Shown: piece after piece, positions 1 to 11,240 of the stretch
How positions within the stretch are numbered: position 1 is the first letter of the stretch
How the letters are laid out: each line of letters begins with the position of its first letter
Assembly: GCF_001625215.2 (NCBI RefSeq)
Contig: NC_030384.2
Span: forward strand, 45,480,390 to 45,544,389
Source: Daucus carota subsp. sativus
Lineage: Eukaryota > Streptophyta > Magnoliopsida > Apiales > Apiaceae
Reading direction: 5' to 3'
DNA: 64,000 bases
Position numbers and translations under genes: made by a program
Notes under the pieces: model-generated
Database searches by the model: none
Seen by the model: only the letters and a program-made list of their open reading frames with translations
What the model was told of the DNA's origin: nothing

Positions 1-63
1 ATTTGACCCATGAGCACACACTAGAAATACCTTTATATTATAATTTGATTTGATTAAAGTATA

Positions 64-289
64 CTGCCCGTCCTTTTGATTTTGTGTCGGTCAAATGATT
101 GAAATTTATTAATATTTTATTAATTGATAAAATAAAAAAAATGTCACAGAAAATAATTTTTAATCTACTTTAAGATGTAATTTTCAGTTTTTTAAAATAA
201 TGAAAGAGTGACATATAATCCGTGGTGAAAAATTAGTCAGTTTAACCAATAAAAATAGAAATGTGACAACTAAAAAGGGACCGAGGGAG
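64..289. mobile_element. Degraded Stowaway-like MITE
   Basis: The right end reads GGGACCGAGGGAG followed by TA, the usual Stowaway terminus in reverse orientation. The proposed left end (CTGCCCGTCC after TA at 62-63) is a poor match, so the left boundary is tentative. No coding capacity. Confidence 0.45.
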
Positions 290-1439
290 TATTAATTATT
301 AAACATCTAGTCCATATTTATAAGAATGTGATTATTACAAAATTTAAATATTGAGAAAGCAAATTTAAAAATTTCAAATATTACAGTATAATAAATAACC
401 ATACAAATCTAAATCATAGAGTTATTTATAAGAAACTAATTTTACGTATAGTTCGATCATAGTGAGTTGGGTTGTACAGAAATAACATTTAAGCCAGAGT
501 CATGGAGTATCATATTATAATATTTCACTTAGATATAGATATTATTTTTAATTATTAAAACTTATATTTAAATTTATCATTAACAGGTAATCTTATACAT
601 ATATTATTAATTAATCATTAACATCCTCAACATATATAGCATCGTGTAAGTTATAAAAGTAATTATTTTACATTTTAATTACTTTGTAGAACATAATCTA
701 TACACTACTCCATTTTAAATATTAGACTTTATGTAATTTTTCTCTAGTAATTTAATAGAAAGTTTGTATTAGATATATAATGATTCATGCAATTGCAAAA
801 CTACATAATAGTTGAAATATTTATGAATGTTTATGTGATATATTATACTCATATACAAAGGGAACAAAGTGAATGATGATGGTGAGCATTGACAAGGAGT
901 GCAAAAGAGATGAGGTGGGAGCAAAAGCCAGACAGTTTTAGATATCTTGAGGGGGGCCAAATTAGTGTTTATTAATCCGCAAGGGTAATTAGCGGCAAAT
1001 CGGGAGGGTGGCGGCTAAGGCCACTTAACTTGCAAGGGTTTTTAGCATGTGGATAAGCATGAGAATGGAGGGCTGAAACGATGAAAATATATAATTATGG
1101 CAAGTACTTTTCAGCAGTGCTTTCAGTTATGCTGCAATAGTCAGCTATGTAATGCAGTAATGCTTAATTTTGCTTTTAAAGAGATTAATTATAAGTAAAG
1201 AAAGGTGCATGAAGAAGGATTACCACTAAGCTGCATATGGTGGATTTGCATATACCACTAATTCTTCCGCTTTTCGACCACTGCTGAATATATGTAGTGC
1301 TCTTAAGTAAACGAAACAATCAAAGACCACTTTTTTCTAGTTAAATTGATCAAGCAAAAATATGTTTGGAAATATATTCGAAGAGAACAGAAATAGGATA
1401 TAAATTGCCTTCGTATCTATTTTAAATTATGAGAATATT
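290..1439. other. AT-rich intergenic DNA, no gene seen
   Basis: No open frame here resembles a known protein and no splice-consistent exon chain was found. A slightly GC-richer patch lies around 890-1060 without recognisable content. Confidence 0.6.
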
Positions 1440-1739
1440 GGGGTGTTTGGTTGAGTGGAATAAATATGATTGAATTATAATATTTATTAGTTATTAGTTG
1501 TAATTAATTTAAAATATAATTAAATTAATATTTATATACATTTTCGAGTCATTAATTTCATTTTGTATTAATAATTTACATGAAATGATATAAATAGTAA
1601 TGTAATAAAAGAAAAAAATTTTTAATTCCACAAACACATGTTTCATACCCACCTCCCATCTCATACCTTGTGGGTTTGAGGAATGGGATTGATAAAAAAA
1701 AAAATTCAGATACCAGATAAATCCCTACCAAACGACCCG
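1440..1739 (-). mobile_element. PIF/Harbinger-like MITE, diverged copy
   Basis: The ends are GGGGTGTTTGGTTG and CCAAACGACCC. The interior aligns by eye to the reverse complement of about 15480-15603 in the better-preserved element at 15241-15688, so the two are the same family in opposite orientation. The flanking trinucleotides (TTG and TTA) no longer match exactly. Confidence 0.6.
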
Positions 1740-2329
1740 TTAAAGTGTTAGAGGAAGATCCTTATGGTGGAATCTTATACTTATATTTTAATAGTATTAT
1801 TAAGAAATATATAATCTACTTCAGAATGTATATTTCGAATTTTTAAAATTATACATAAGTAATTTATAAAACATAATCAAATTTGGATCAATATGACATG
1901 AAACAAAATCAAAACTCAATATATGTATATGGTTTTGTTGTCCGGTTTAGCTTGAAACGGAGGGGTTGTGAGTTTGAAATTAAATAATTATTCTATTAAA
2001 TACAAAATTACTATTCACTTATAAATATTAAGTATTAGAAATATACAGTAATTTATACTGATTTAGATTAAATATGAATATTTCTAATTTCGAACAACCC
2101 ATCACGGAACCGAAATAATTTTTTTGTAATGCAGAAATTAAATGTCAAACATGATTATTCATTTAAAAATATTAAGTATTAAATATATAATTATACCCAT
2201 TCAAAATAAATATGAATATTTCAAATTTTGAACATCCAAATCGATCAGAATTGAAATAAATTTTTTATGATCCGGAAATTGAAGATCAGCATGGTTATTA
2301 ATTGGTTGTTAACGATGGGACGGACATCC

Positions 2330-2459
2330 ATCCTGCGTTCACCTTCTTTTCTCTGGCTTTGGGCCTATATCCCCGCGGACCGGAGGACAGTTACAAAGGC
2401 CCAGGCCACAAAAAAAATGGTAACATTACTCTTTCATAAATTGTATAATTTCCTTTTGT
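2330..2459 (+). promoter_or_regulatory. Probable core promoter of the BTB/POZ gene
   Basis: Two site-II type elements, TGGGCCT at 2360-2366 and AGGCCCA at 2397-2403, lie just upstream of a candidate leader exon. Such TCP-bound motifs are typical of TATA-less promoters of broadly expressed plant genes. The role is inferred from position and motif only. Confidence 0.4.
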
Positions 2460-2533
2460 AAACTGTACTGCAAAGTAAAAGTAAGAGATAAAGGCGGAGA
2501 GCCCAGCTCGAGAGACCACACACAAGGGGAAAG
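2460..2533 (+). other. Candidate non-coding first exon (5' UTR) of the BTB/POZ gene
   Basis: A purine-rich segment ends with GAAAG followed by the donor GTAAAT at 2534. It would be joined over an intron of about 1.46 kb to the exon starting at 3996, after the acceptor CTAGCTTTCAG. The transcription start is not visible. The intron (2534-3995) holds no recognised gene, but contains short (CA)n tracts near 2586 and 3853. Confidence 0.4.
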
Positions 2534-4022
2534 GTAAATTACTCTTTTCATTATTTCACCTCGCATATTCCTTTGCTATATCAACACACACACACACACA
2601 AGCTCTTTGATTTTATGTTTAATTTTATTATGTGTTCTTGTTTTGATATATGCATTGTCGCCTGTAGCCTGCTTCTACTATACCACACTTTATGAATTAG
2701 ACATCAAGAAGTGAAGTTTATTTGATTGTAGTCTAGGGTTTCCGATTTTTTTGCTCCCTAAAAAACCCATTACTTATAACTATGCTTTTCGAGCTTTCGT
2801 GTTAAGTCACCGGTTCTCCTAAAACAACTTCCGGTGTTAATTCACCGAAACCTACGTGACTGGGTCATATATTATATTGTATCACTATGAGAACACCTGT
2901 GTGGCGATGATTAGCCGTATTTATAAACGTAATTATGCTCGATTCATTTGTTACCTGTTTCGGTATGAAGTCTGTGGTTTGTTTCTACTTGTTTTGGGCG
3001 AACAAAGCTATAAACAGGGCTACCAATTAAGCTCTTGAATAGTTGTTTCATTAGGATACCTTCTAGAGGCTTCCACTTATCCCATTGAAAAGAGAGAATT
3101 GATGTGATAGGGTAGTAAGTTTTGACTTCGCTGGAAGTAACTATTTTAAGCCTAGAAAATATAAGTTATATGGATCATGTATTCATCATGAGAGGACTTT
3201 AGGTGTGGGAGTTGTAATTACTAAGTAGAGACAATATTATTCCATGGCTGGTATTTTTCGGGAGGATGTTATCAGCAATTTAGCATACGTTGTTGAGGCA
3301 TTTCTGCATTCTCACAACACTTTTTCTTTAAATTTCGCACACTTTCTTCACATCTGGTTACAACGGCACTGCAATTTGTTCCAGTGTTGATCTAAAACGG
3401 ATGAATGCAGAGAATGTTACTTATCAAAATAGGATATATTATTGATGCAAGGAGTGTTGTGAATGCTGATTATTCTTTTCTTAGAATTCCAAGTGCAACG
3501 ACTTTATCTGTGATATTCTGAACAATGATACATCTCATATATCACTTCTTTTTGAGAGCTGATAAAATTTCATGATAAGAAATTATAATTCAGGCGAGAG
3601 GGATTTTGGATCTATATTGTTTGCTCTTTCCGTAATTAAATATTTGTTAGATTTTATGTACAATGTGTATATGATATTACCGGTTCTTCTGCCATCTATG
3701 AACAATTTCCTTGTGAATTTCTACTAATATCTCGAAATATGATATCTGTTCTGGTTCATTCCACAGGGTCTATAAGGTGGAAATTTTATGCGTATTAGTG
3801 CTGAGAATCAACGGAGAGAAAGTCCCCCCTCCCTCCCTCTCTCTCTTCCACACGCGCGCACACACACAAAAGCATTCTCATTTTTAAGACATGGAATATT
3901 ATGGTTGACACTGATAATATCTATTACTTGCTAGATCTTTTTTCTGGCATGTGCTATGCGATATTTGCTGCTTCAAATAATGCTCTAGCTTTCAGTTATT
4001 AGTGGATCAAAGCTGACTGTCA

Positions 4023-5743
4023 ATGGAGGCAACTGTAAGATCTCCCTCCCTCCCTCCAGATACACAGATAGATCTCTCTGACTCTCGCATTTTCACACAT
4101 ACGAAAGAAAAAGAGGCTCAGTTTCGCTTTCTACAATCTGAAATAGAATCTATTCTTGATAGCTTATTAGAGGAGATGTCTGTTATGCTTGAGTTTCCTC
4201 TGTAAACAGTGCACCAAGTATTACTGGATCATAAGTTCGTGGTCAGTCTGCAAAAGCATTCTTGTCCTTCTAAATAAAGCATCATCTCTTATCAATGCTT
4301 AGACAATTATAATAATTATTGAAAACAAAATCTTAAAACTTTTATTTATTTAAGACGGGCTATTAGAAGATTATTCATCATAAATATGTCTGTCTATCTT
4401 CCCTCTTCATGTTATTGACATTCTTTCCATCACAGGAGACTCTATCTAGGAGTTCTAACAAGATAGGAGATCGATCAACCAGTGATGTTGTTGTAAGACT
4501 ACGAACAGAGGATAGCCGTGATGAGTGGATATACTGTCATTCCGACATCCTCATAAGGAACAGCAAGTATTTTGCTGACAGATTATCTGAAAGTTGGCCC
4601 ACTTGTCAGATATTGGACTCTCGTAACTGTGTTGAAGTTTACTGCCAAGAATCTGATTTTGACTACCACATCACTGTCCTTCGCCTCTTTTATGTCCATA
4701 TGATTCATTCATTGACTGACATGTGTGGTGGTGTCAAAAATGCACTTGGTATTCTCCGTGTGGCTGTGGAGCTTGGATGCCCTCAAATTATTGCTGCTTG
4801 TGTGGGATACTTGGAAGCAGTACCTTGGGAAGAAGCGGAGGAGGAAGAAATTTTGAAAATTATACCAAGCATGGGATCACAAGCAGAAATGATTCTTGCT
4901 CGTCTTCAACCTGTAAATCCAACAGCTATAAAGAATATTTTTCTCTCAGCTATTCGATTTGCCACTTCATCTCCCCCTTCACTCATGACTGACCTAAAAA
5001 CATCCGCTCAGGATCAGCTGGAGTATATGCTAACTGAAGATGATGATGTCCCGCTGCTTATAGCTGATGAGGAGATAAAGTTAGAAACCAAGGAATGTAT
5101 CATGAAACTTTTAGCCAGATTTAAAAACCTAGTACTTTCCTTGCTTTCCACAGAAGATTCAGTCTATGATACATGTAGCATGCTTTTGCTTCAATCCTAT
5201 TTGACGGATTTGTCTTGGGCTTGCCAAATATTGATCAAGTTAGAATTAATGAGGGAACTAGTCAGCAGTTGGGTAGAGGCATCTGAAAATGTTGTAAACG
5301 TTGTTGAGCAATTATGTCCAGAAAGTGATACTCTTGAAATTAAGTTTAAGGTTATTGAGGTGACTTCCAAGGTTTTAGAGGCAATAGGATATGGCACAGT
5401 TATTATGCCAACTGTAAAACGTCTTCACATGGTAAAAGTCTGGCTTCCATTTGTCAGAGTTATTAAACCTGTGATCGAATCTGCTAGAAGTGATAGTAAG
5501 GATGTTCCTATCCTGAAAGTGGATGTTGAGATATGGCAATCCTTGGAGTCTGCATTTGTTTCAATAATTCTTGCATTGCCATCGGGAGATCAAGCAGAGA
5601 TTTTGACTGAATGGTTGGAAAATAAGCATATTAGGTACCCTGACCTAACGGAGGCTTTTGAGGTGTGGTGTTACAGATCTAAGGTTGCCAGTAAGAGGCT
5701 GGCATTGATCGGAGGCACCAATGGTATGGGCAAATCCGTATAA
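4023..5743 (+). CDS. BTB/POZ domain protein, At3g05675-like
   Basis: Two coding exons: 4023-4034, then 4436-5743. The first holds only four codons (MEAT) and ends at the donor GTAAGA. The second follows the acceptor CCATCACAG, and the join is in phase 0, giving 439 residues. An in-frame ATG at 4409 lies inside the intron and is not preferred. After a short N-terminus comes a BTB/POZ fold, recognisable from GDRSTSDVVVRLRT, the IYCHSDIL segment, and KYFADRLSESWPTC. The acidic VPWEEAEEEE and ITEDDD-like (LTEDDDVPLL) stretches and the long helical C-terminus match the plant At3g05675 type, and the length is usual for it. BTB proteins of this class are expected to be substrate adaptors of CUL3 ubiquitin ligases, but the substrate is unknown. 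The neighbour BLH1 is convergent. The first exon sits beside a CT-rich tract just inside the intron. Confidence 0.9.
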
Positions 5744-6982
5744 CTCTTCTCTGTTTCATTTATCTTCACACTAACTTTGACAGCTTTTATCAATTAGGCC
5801 GTAGGTTTCTCAATGTGTTTTCTGTCTAGAATAGAATCTGCCCACTATGGATTCTCTGTTCTTTTGCTTTTGGTTTTAGTGGCCTGGGTGGATAACTAGG
5901 ACCAGTAGTTTAGTCAGTAGTGACTCTTGGCCCTTGTATATAATGCGCTGCCAAGGCATGACCACATATTTTGTGACATTATTGTGTAAATGAGGTGGAG
6001 ATATACGAATTTCGGAATCATCATGTTAAAACTTGTATTTCTCTCACTTTGTTATTGTCTAGGACTAATTACCCGGAATTAACTTCTCTGATATATTATG
6101 TCGCTTCTTCTTATTACCAGAGTTTGCATGCCTCATATCTTGTGTTATTGTTTATTTAAATACCCAAATTGCAGAATTTTCTTTATTGTAAATGTTTTAG
6201 TCATGACTATATTCTGTTCCCTGTTGGTTGAATGAAAGAGTACTACATTACTAAATATTTTCCTTGCTTTGAGGTTACAATTGGGTAAAATTATCTACCT
6301 TGGAGAAGGATTTCCCCTTGTTCTTGATATCCTCAGGTTTAGTTTACTTAAAACACCTAAGTAAATCTCATGTTTGCTTTATGAAGCCGGGTAGATATCG
6401 TTAGTCATATTTTTTTAATGAATACTTGTTCCATTGCTCCGAATAACGAGTCATGGAAAAATGGTAGAGGTTTCCTTAATTTAACCATGTAGTATATATT
6501 TAGGTTTGTGCTAAAGCGAGAGTAGTTTTAGCTCCCCTGCCTTTTTCCACCTGTGTGACCTATTGTTTCAGGAACAGATATAGTTTCAAAGTTAAATTTC
6601 ACTAAAGTTAGCAGTTTAAGTATCCTCATTTTAATAAAAGGCCCACTACAATTAAATGCAAGAAGTATTAATATGTAATATATTGAAGTCCAAAATTTAT
6701 TTTGCCCATACAGAAAAAGAACATATAATTACAGAATATATTTCTATACCAGCCCCCAAAATTACTAATCTACACAATTCTTGTACACCTTCATTTACTA
6801 TATGCAAAACCAAGATATATACAATACTGAACCACAAAGTATCCGCTGAACTAGCTAGTCTAGGGTTCTTTGCCGTTCCCTATGTAAAGACACTCTTCAT
6901 GTTTTTATGCTACCCATTCGATTTTCTCCTAATGAGGGTAACAGGAGAACACGGTGAAACCAAACAATATTTCTTTCTCTGT
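5744..6982. other. Convergent 3' region between the BTB and BEL1-like genes
   Basis: This holds the 3' untranslated sequences of two genes transcribed toward each other. An open stretch at 6656-7006 runs antisense into the BLH1 3' end and resembles no protein. No transposon ends were recognised. Confidence 0.6.
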
Positions 6983-9697
6983 TTAGGCCACAAAGTCGGG
7001 CAGTAATTGTGCTGCTAACCTTTTGCGGCTTTGGATATCCATGCTGTCGTAGATGTTTGCTGAATGAGAAGATGTGGGAGTATCTACAGCTCCGAACTCA
7101 CCTTCTTCCAGTCCTCTTCCTATTTGGATGTTTTGCTCAGGGAGGAAATCTTGGTTAGTTCCGGACATAGAGAGGTTTTCACCATGTGGGAGACCAAGAG
7201 TGAGGGAAACACCGTTGGCTGAATAGGGTGCACTGAATGGCTCTGCACCAAACCTTCCAATATCTCCGATAGAGTATGAACCGAATCCTTGAATGTAGTT
7301 GGTTGGACTTCCCATCAATGTAAATCCATCTCTGCTTTGCCTCTGATCATTGTGAAATTTCATTGACATTTGTTCATTGTTGGCTTCTGGCTTGAACTCC
7401 ATGTTCCTCAATGATACATTACCTAAAGAGTGTATTGTCCCGGTACCCCTTTGTTTCTTGGGACTTCCTCGTGTCATTTCCTCCATTTCTGAGGATCCCG
7501 TGAGAGAAAAGCCTGATTGATTTCGTATGCTTAATCCATTGGGAGAGGTCGAAGCTGTAGACGCAGATATCAAGGCCCGAGTATTCTGGCTTGTGGTAGT
7601 ATCATAGTTCTCCGGGGAATTAGTACTTGGAGCTCTAGCTTTTGATGCCATTTTTTCACCAGGCTCATTTTTTCTCGTCTCCCCTTCAGATCCATTATTT
7701 TGATTCTCCTTGATTTCCTCCATGTACATTTCTTCTACCATTGGCTTCCAGAGGCGCACTCGCGCGTTTATGAACCAATTAGACACCTGGAATTATACTC
7801 TCTTTAGCCCGTTCACCATTAAAGTTACATGTCATAAAAAAACATTTAACAAGTAAATCAGTGACAAGGTACCTGACTCCTAGTAAGACCTGTTTGCTTT
7901 GCGAGCATATGTTTGTCCGAGTCTTTAGGATAACTGCACAGAAGTCACCAAATATTCATGAACTTGGGTATGCTTATACAAATAGGGTAAGTTGTACGAA
8001 GAAAGTGAAACAAGTGCACAACGCTAAATCTGTTAAACTTCTCTTACGGGTGGAGGAAGTGCTCAAATAGCCAGGCGCGAAGAACTGAAACAGAACGTTC
8101 TGGCAACCCTCTCTGAGGTCTCCAAGCATTGTGCTGGATCATTCCCAACTGTTGAAGAGCTTTCTGTTGCCTGAGCTGATTATCAATAAATTTAAGTCTT
8201 GAACCGTCCATTTTCCCTCCTTGACTATCTTCTTCTCCTAAACTCTTGCTTGCAGCGTGAATTTGACCCATTATTGCATCTTTGAGACAACGGAATTGCT
8301 TAGAGATGGTTTGAAGAGCCAAGGCTGTGTATGGCTTTGCAGAGCCAACTCCAGTTGATTGCTCGAACCAAGATATCACCAACTGCATTTGGGTGTGGTA
8401 CTGCCTGTACCTGTGCTCCACCTGCAAATTTTATACATTAACTTAAAAGTTAAAAAAAAAAAAAAAAAACGCTAATCTATTTGCAAGTATCTTATTAAGA
8501 ATTTTGTATACCAGTTTTAGATTATGTTTGTTGGTATTTTCTATCAGAAAAGGCAAGGGAAAGAGTAATCTCAGTTTTATTTCATCGACCCTAAATACAA
8601 CAGAAAACTGAAATGGAAGGCTGACATGTTATCATTTACAAGGCATTCTTATTATTATTTTAGGTAACTAAGAATGATAAATTGAAATTGCTGTGATTAT
8701 CCAGTAATATCTTTCGGATTATTTGTTTTATATCTTTAATATTATGATTATAATAGTACTGTAGTTAAATTCTTTTTACGCAAATATGCAATTTAATATG
8801 CTTTGTTCCACATTAATGAAGCTAAGTAGAGCAAGTAATGTGGGCAAGACTGACCTCATCAAGCATGTTGACAAGCTTTGCTTTTTTCATCTGAACCTCC
8901 TGTCTCTCCACCGTTGTCAGCTCAACACTTCGTTTGGAACTTGTTTGTCCTAATTCCCCCCTTAATCCATCTCCCCCGGCTGATCCTCCCGTTACGCTCT
9001 TTGTGTTCCCATTGCTGGACTTACCGAACTGATCAATATTCTGCAATCCCTTTCCAACGTTAGCAACTTCATACAGAAGCTCTTGAGCCACCTTCAAGTA
9101 CTTGGAATTCAATAGCACACTCTGCACACCGTTCAACGATACAACCGATGAGGAGGCCTGTGCAACCTGAACGTCGTTACTTTTTGGAGAAATGGCGGAT
9201 GGGGGTGCTGGAGCCGGAGATGGAAGCTCATTATCTTCAGTTCTAAAGGGTCCGTAACCAGGGTGTTGTGAAGAGAGGCTCAAGGACAAGCCTTGCTGCT
9301 GCTGCTGATTCGAGGGGGTGGCTTCACGTGCTGCGGTGAGATCAAGCTGATTGTACAAGCTGTAATGATGCATAGGGGGGGCGAAACTATGGAGGCTGGA
9401 GATCTCATGTTGCTGGGAATGGGCAATGGACACACGATGCGGATGATCATCTTGCGAGGCTGACAGAGGGATGCCGACAAAATGTTGAGTAGACTGATCA
9501 GTACTAGGCGCCTGCACTATATTCGTCGTGGCACTGGAATGAGCGTTGTTGAGGAAAAAGAAGTTGGACAAAGGCGGCGGCTGATGATTAGTGTCAGAGT
9601 ATCCTCCAAGGTTGTGGTTGTAGCCCGGATTCATAAGAACAAGAGTCTGCGAGCCATCACCTTGGATCTCTGAGTTCCCGTGAAAGTATGTGCCCAT
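6983..9697 (-). CDS. BLH1: BEL1-like homeodomain transcription factor, BLH1 type
   Basis: Four coding exons on the minus strand: 9697-8855, 8421-8048, 7933-7873 (61 nt) and 7786-6983. All borders are GT-AG and the phases agree, giving 693 residues. The order is: N-terminus [12 protein letters not shown] with an LMNPGY motif; a first ZIBEL-like GLSLSLS (136-142); SKY box at 198-214 ([14 protein letters not shown]); BELL domain about 258-340; TALE homeodomain about 382-444 with the PYP insertion (406-408) and [13 protein letters not shown]-terminal [14 protein letters not shown] (618-626); and the end LLPDFVA. This architecture and both termini match Arabidopsis BLH1 (680 aa) better than other BELL members. 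The protein should act in the nucleus as a heterodimer with KNOX proteins. The SKY box has LLYEV where relatives usually have LLDEV. Regulation is suggested by the long CT-rich leader region upstream. Confidence 0.95.
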
Positions 9698-10289
9698 CTT
9701 CGATATGAGCTTCTTCGATTAATCTTTTCCTATAATATCACTGTAAAGAATCGTATTCATACAAGCACAGACATCATTTTGTGCAAGAAATGAGGATATA
9801 TATCTGATCATGTACCTGTTGATGCTGTAATAGCAGATAGATATGAATGGTGGTGAGTAGATTAGTATATGTGTAAATTACTTCATTTGCATTTGGCAGG
9901 TAGCTGGTACTAATGTCAAAAGTTTTTGGGACGAGTAGATCTGTGATAGTGTCCACTCAGTTGATAAGATAATTCCTGAAATACATTAACACAAACCATT
10001 AACTTAACTCATCAAAAAAGTACTACCAACTAAAGGAAGCATTAACTTAACATACAGATTAGTTTACGAGGGTAGAGCAGGTACTTCTGCTGCTACTACT
10101 ACCGTAAGTACACCAAACATTAAAACCGTCATAAAGTTGTTTAATACAATTCCAAAAATCTTTAAGCTTAATCATTTAATCTCCTGCTTCTTCAATTCTT
10201 ATCTATGAAAATTCATGTTATACTGTACTTAATAATGATTTATCACAGTAAATACTAGTCATCGTATGTACTAATATATACACATATGG

Positions 10290-10430
10290 AGAGAGAGAGA
10301 GAGAGAGAGAGATTTACAGAGAGGGAGAGAGATTTACAGAGAGGGAGAGAGATGGGAGAGAGAGAGATTTACAGTGGGAGAGAGATGGGAGAGGGAGGGA
10401 GGGGAGAGAGAGAGAGAGATGTTGGGATTG
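10290..10430. repeat. GA-rich microsatellite/minisatellite
   Basis: A pure (GA)n tract at the start is followed by several copies of a unit of the form GAGATTTACAGAGAGG and G-rich variants. On the minus strand it is a CT-rich leader-type tract. Length variation between individuals is likely. Confidence 0.85.
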
Positions 10431-11148
10431 ATGGAGAAAGGGTTGATCTGATAAAGTAATAGTATTGAGCAGAATTAGAAACCTGCTGCAGGTGGGATAG
10501 AGATCTTGGTGTACACGTGCTCCATCAGCAATCACTTCTCTCTGCTGCAATCAAGTTAGGACATATTTTTAGTAACTTTATTAGCCGTCAGTTGTTGTCA
10601 CAGCTACTCATCCCCAGGCTCATCACTCCAAATATATTCATATAACCATGCAGTTGCAACCCTACTTCTAAGTTCTAATACACTACAACTGTTTCTCAAA
10701 GCTTCATTACAAATTTAAAACCCTCAACCCATATTCATACTAATTAGATCGAACTACATCCCCATCTATCCATCCATTTCATCCGATCTAATCATTTCCT
10801 TTGGTGGAATCAAACTCCACGCAGAATGAGGAAAATCCAAGAATTCTAATCAGATTAAAAAGGAAAATATATATCTAGACTTAACAAGTTACTTTTTCTT
10901 ATAAAATCTCTAATCAACTTACTAAATACGTCATCGAAATATATATAAGATGACTGATCGAACATGTATCTTCAGCTGTAATGACGCAGAATCAACAGTA
11001 CCTGGAATTAGATTGAACGATCACTCGGCTGATTTGACACTTGTGTTCAAATATCATCTGATTGCGCAACACAGATACACGCATCCACTAGGAGTTACTT
11101 CTATTGGGATGATGATGTTGATGATGGAGGGAAGAAGAGGAAGAGAAG

Positions 11149-11229
11149 AGGAGCTGCTAGTCCTGCATATATACGTACGACTTGTGATGGAGAGAGAGAG
11201 AGAGAAGGAGAGAGAGAGAGGGAGAGAGA
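11149..11229. repeat. Second GA-rich microsatellite
   Basis: An interrupted (GA)n tract lies about 0.8 kb upstream of the first one. On the minus strand it is CT-rich. It may mark the distal end of the BLH1 transcription unit, since GA/CT repeats cluster at plant transcription starts. Confidence 0.8.
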
Positions 11230-11240
11230 TGTGTGATAGA

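Larger units (their letters stand above)
9698..11240 (-). promoter_or_regulatory. Leader and promoter region of the BLH1-type gene
   Basis: On the minus strand this region is CT-rich and contains several consistent splice sites. A 62-nt candidate leader exon spans 10544-10483 (acceptor TTGATTGCAG, donor CAG then GTTTCT). A further donor CCAG/GTACTG lies at about 11002, and an acceptor TTCTTTACAG at about 9743. These suggest a multi-exon 5' UTR, as known for other BELL genes. Transcript data would be needed to fix the real leader. Confidence 0.4.

Noticed and set aside
6656..7006. 116-codon frame at the BLH1 3' end on the plus strand
   Set aside because: Overlaps the BLH1 terminus antisense and encodes no recognisable domain.
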